From: Rhizobiaceae bacterium
GTDB lineage: Bacteria > Pseudomonadota > Alphaproteobacteria > Rhizobiales > Rhizobiaceae
Length of the DNA stretch: 64,000 nucleotides
Direction of reading: 5' to 3'
Assembly: GCA_029233925.1 (NCBI GenBank)
Contig: JARGOX010000001.1
Span: forward strand, 124,001 to 188,000
This document shows positions 63,160 to 64,000 of this stretch, piece by piece. Within the stretch, counting starts at the first letter, position 1; each line of letters opens with the position of its first letter. The notes below the pieces were generated by a model, which was not told the origin of the DNA, ran no database searches, and saw only the letters and a program-made list of their open reading frames with translations. A program made the translations under genes and the position numbers.

Positions 63160-64000
63160 TCATATCTCCGGTGGCGGTGTGGCGGCTTTGGGCCCAAGGC
63201 CCCTGACAATTTCAGGGCCACCGAGTTGTATGACGAGGGCTGCCTGATCGGCCAGCGCCTGCGCATTCGTGGCATCCGGATCGACAATAGTGCGCAGCAC
63301 CCTTTCCATCGTGGCAAGGATTTGCCCATGGGCCGGATCTCCTGCCAGATCGATTCGTTCCTCGGGGTCGTTTTCAAGGTCGAACAGCTCGGGCGGGAAA
63401 CCGACATAATGATGGTACTTCCATCGCCCCTTGCGCACCATATAGCCGCCAGAAACGGAGCCGATGGCGTGATATTCGCTGAAGGCGATCCGCTCGGGCA
63501 GGTCCGGTTGCCCGGCGATGGCATAAAGGGAAGCCAGTTGCGGGGCGCTCTCGATGTCGGCGCCGAAATGCATGGCGATGGTTTTTGACAGGTCGAGCAG
63601 CGAAACCGGCGTTTCGCAGACACCAACCGGAACGTCCGGTCCGGCCATGATCAGCGGTATATGAACGCTTTCCTGATAGAGATTGGATTTGCCCCAAAGA
63701 CCGCGTGCACCGACATTGTCGCCGTGATCCGAGGTGTAGACAATCGTGGTGTCGTCCAGGTAACCGGTTTCCTCCAGCGCCGACAGAATCTCTCCGACAT
63801 TGAAATCAAGCCACGAGCAGAGGCCGAAATAGGAAGATATGGCCCGAAGCCGCTCATCTTCGTCGACGAAATGTGACTCGGTGTCCATGACGGCGTTCTG
63901 TTTTTCGACCCATGGGTGGCGGCGATAGCCGTCTTTTGGGCGCAGTTTCGTCGCCGGCAGCTGCTCCGCCGGATAGAGATCAAAATATTCCTGCGGAACA
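63160..64000 (-). CDS. Type I sulfatase, C-terminal part (cut by window end)
   Basis: The frame is open to the end of the window, so only the C-terminal 280 or so residues are seen; the methionine at 63888 is internal. Sulfatase blocks: TTIVYTSDHGDNVGARGLWGKSNLYQESVHIPLIMAGPDVP and the sulfatase C-terminal FDLENDPEERIDLAGDP. The formylglycine site lies outside the window. Related to the choline-sulfatase group in general layout, but the substrate is unknown. Followed directly by the MBL gene. Confidence 0.88.
   Translation of the reverse strand, partial: VPQEYFDLYPAEQLPATKLRPKDGYRRHPWVEKQNAVMDTESHFVDEDERLRAISSYFGLCSWLDFNVGEILSALEETGYLDDTTIVYTSDHGDNVGARGLWGKSNLYQESVHIPLIMAGPDVPVGVCETPVSLLDLSKTIAMHFGADIESAPQLASLYAIAGQPDLPERIAFSEYHAIGSVSGGYMVRKGRWKYHHYVGFPPELFDLENDPEERIDLAGDPAHGQILATMERVLRTIVDPDATNAQALADQAALVIQLGGPEIVRGLGPKAATPPPEI

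Overview
The window looks like chromosomal DNA of an alphaproteobacterium of the order Hyphomicrobiales (Rhizobiales), probably from a marine or saline habitat. The order is suggested by a MucR/Ros zinc-finger regulator, a DUF5330 protein beside sufE, a seven-gene Mrp (Pha) cation/proton antiporter operon, betCBA for choline-O-sulfate use, a TAXI-type TRAP transporter and Rhizobiales-style palindromic intergenic repeats. Genus cannot be fixed from the sequence alone.

Layout. 0-33 kb is ordinary core or accessory chromosome: DUF5330, sufE, DUF1761, mucR; mrpABCDEFG on the minus strand; msrB; an SH3-like secreted protein; oligopeptidase B; a siderophore-interacting flavoreductase; a small exported protein with a coiled coil; a diheme cytochrome c; sodB; a class IV aminotransferase; a type II haloacid dehalogenase; a MarR-GNAT fusion with a perfect operator palindrome; a HerA-like ATPase; asparaginase; methyltransferase; galE; a thiolase; an aldehyde dehydrogenase; betCBA behind a BetI-like operator; and an O-antigen ligase/polymerase.

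33.2-50.8 kb is a complete type III-B CRISPR-Cas island, bounded on the left by tRNA-Gln(UUG) and on the right by a 27-bp copy of the 5' end of that tRNA gene. It has three parts. (a) An adaptation/processing operon, minus strand: a reverse transcriptase-Cas1 fusion, cas2 and a separate cas6. (b) A 5.3-kb field of six CRISPR arrays on the plus strand (about 30 spacers). Each array is preceded by its own 158-160-bp leader; between arrays lie decayed pieces of IS66-type orfA, of the RT-cas1 5' end and of the downstream CARF gene. (c) A translationally coupled effector operon, minus strand: cmr1, cas10 (cmr2), cmr3, cmr4, cmr5, cmr6, csx16 and a gene for a membrane-anchored CARF protein. Cas10 keeps the GGDD cyclase motif but has no N-terminal HD nuclease. 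The likely logic is: capture spacers (possibly from RNA), detect target RNA with Cmr, make cyclic oligoadenylate, open or activate a membrane CARF effector, and switch it off with the Csx16 candidate ring nuclease.

50.9-58.5 kb holds a class D beta-lactamase gene and a putative aromatic-acid catabolic cluster: fused TRAP permease, TAXI binding protein, zinc alcohol dehydrogenase, amidohydrolase-family decarboxylase, and a divergent LysR regulator. 58.5-61.7 kb is a visibly AT-rich, tightly overlapping three-gene cassette (DUF262 protein, DUF3696-type ATPase, unknown protein) that looks horizontally acquired and is a candidate undescribed defence module. The right edge has a metallo-beta-lactamase-fold hydrolase and a sulfatase cut by the window end.
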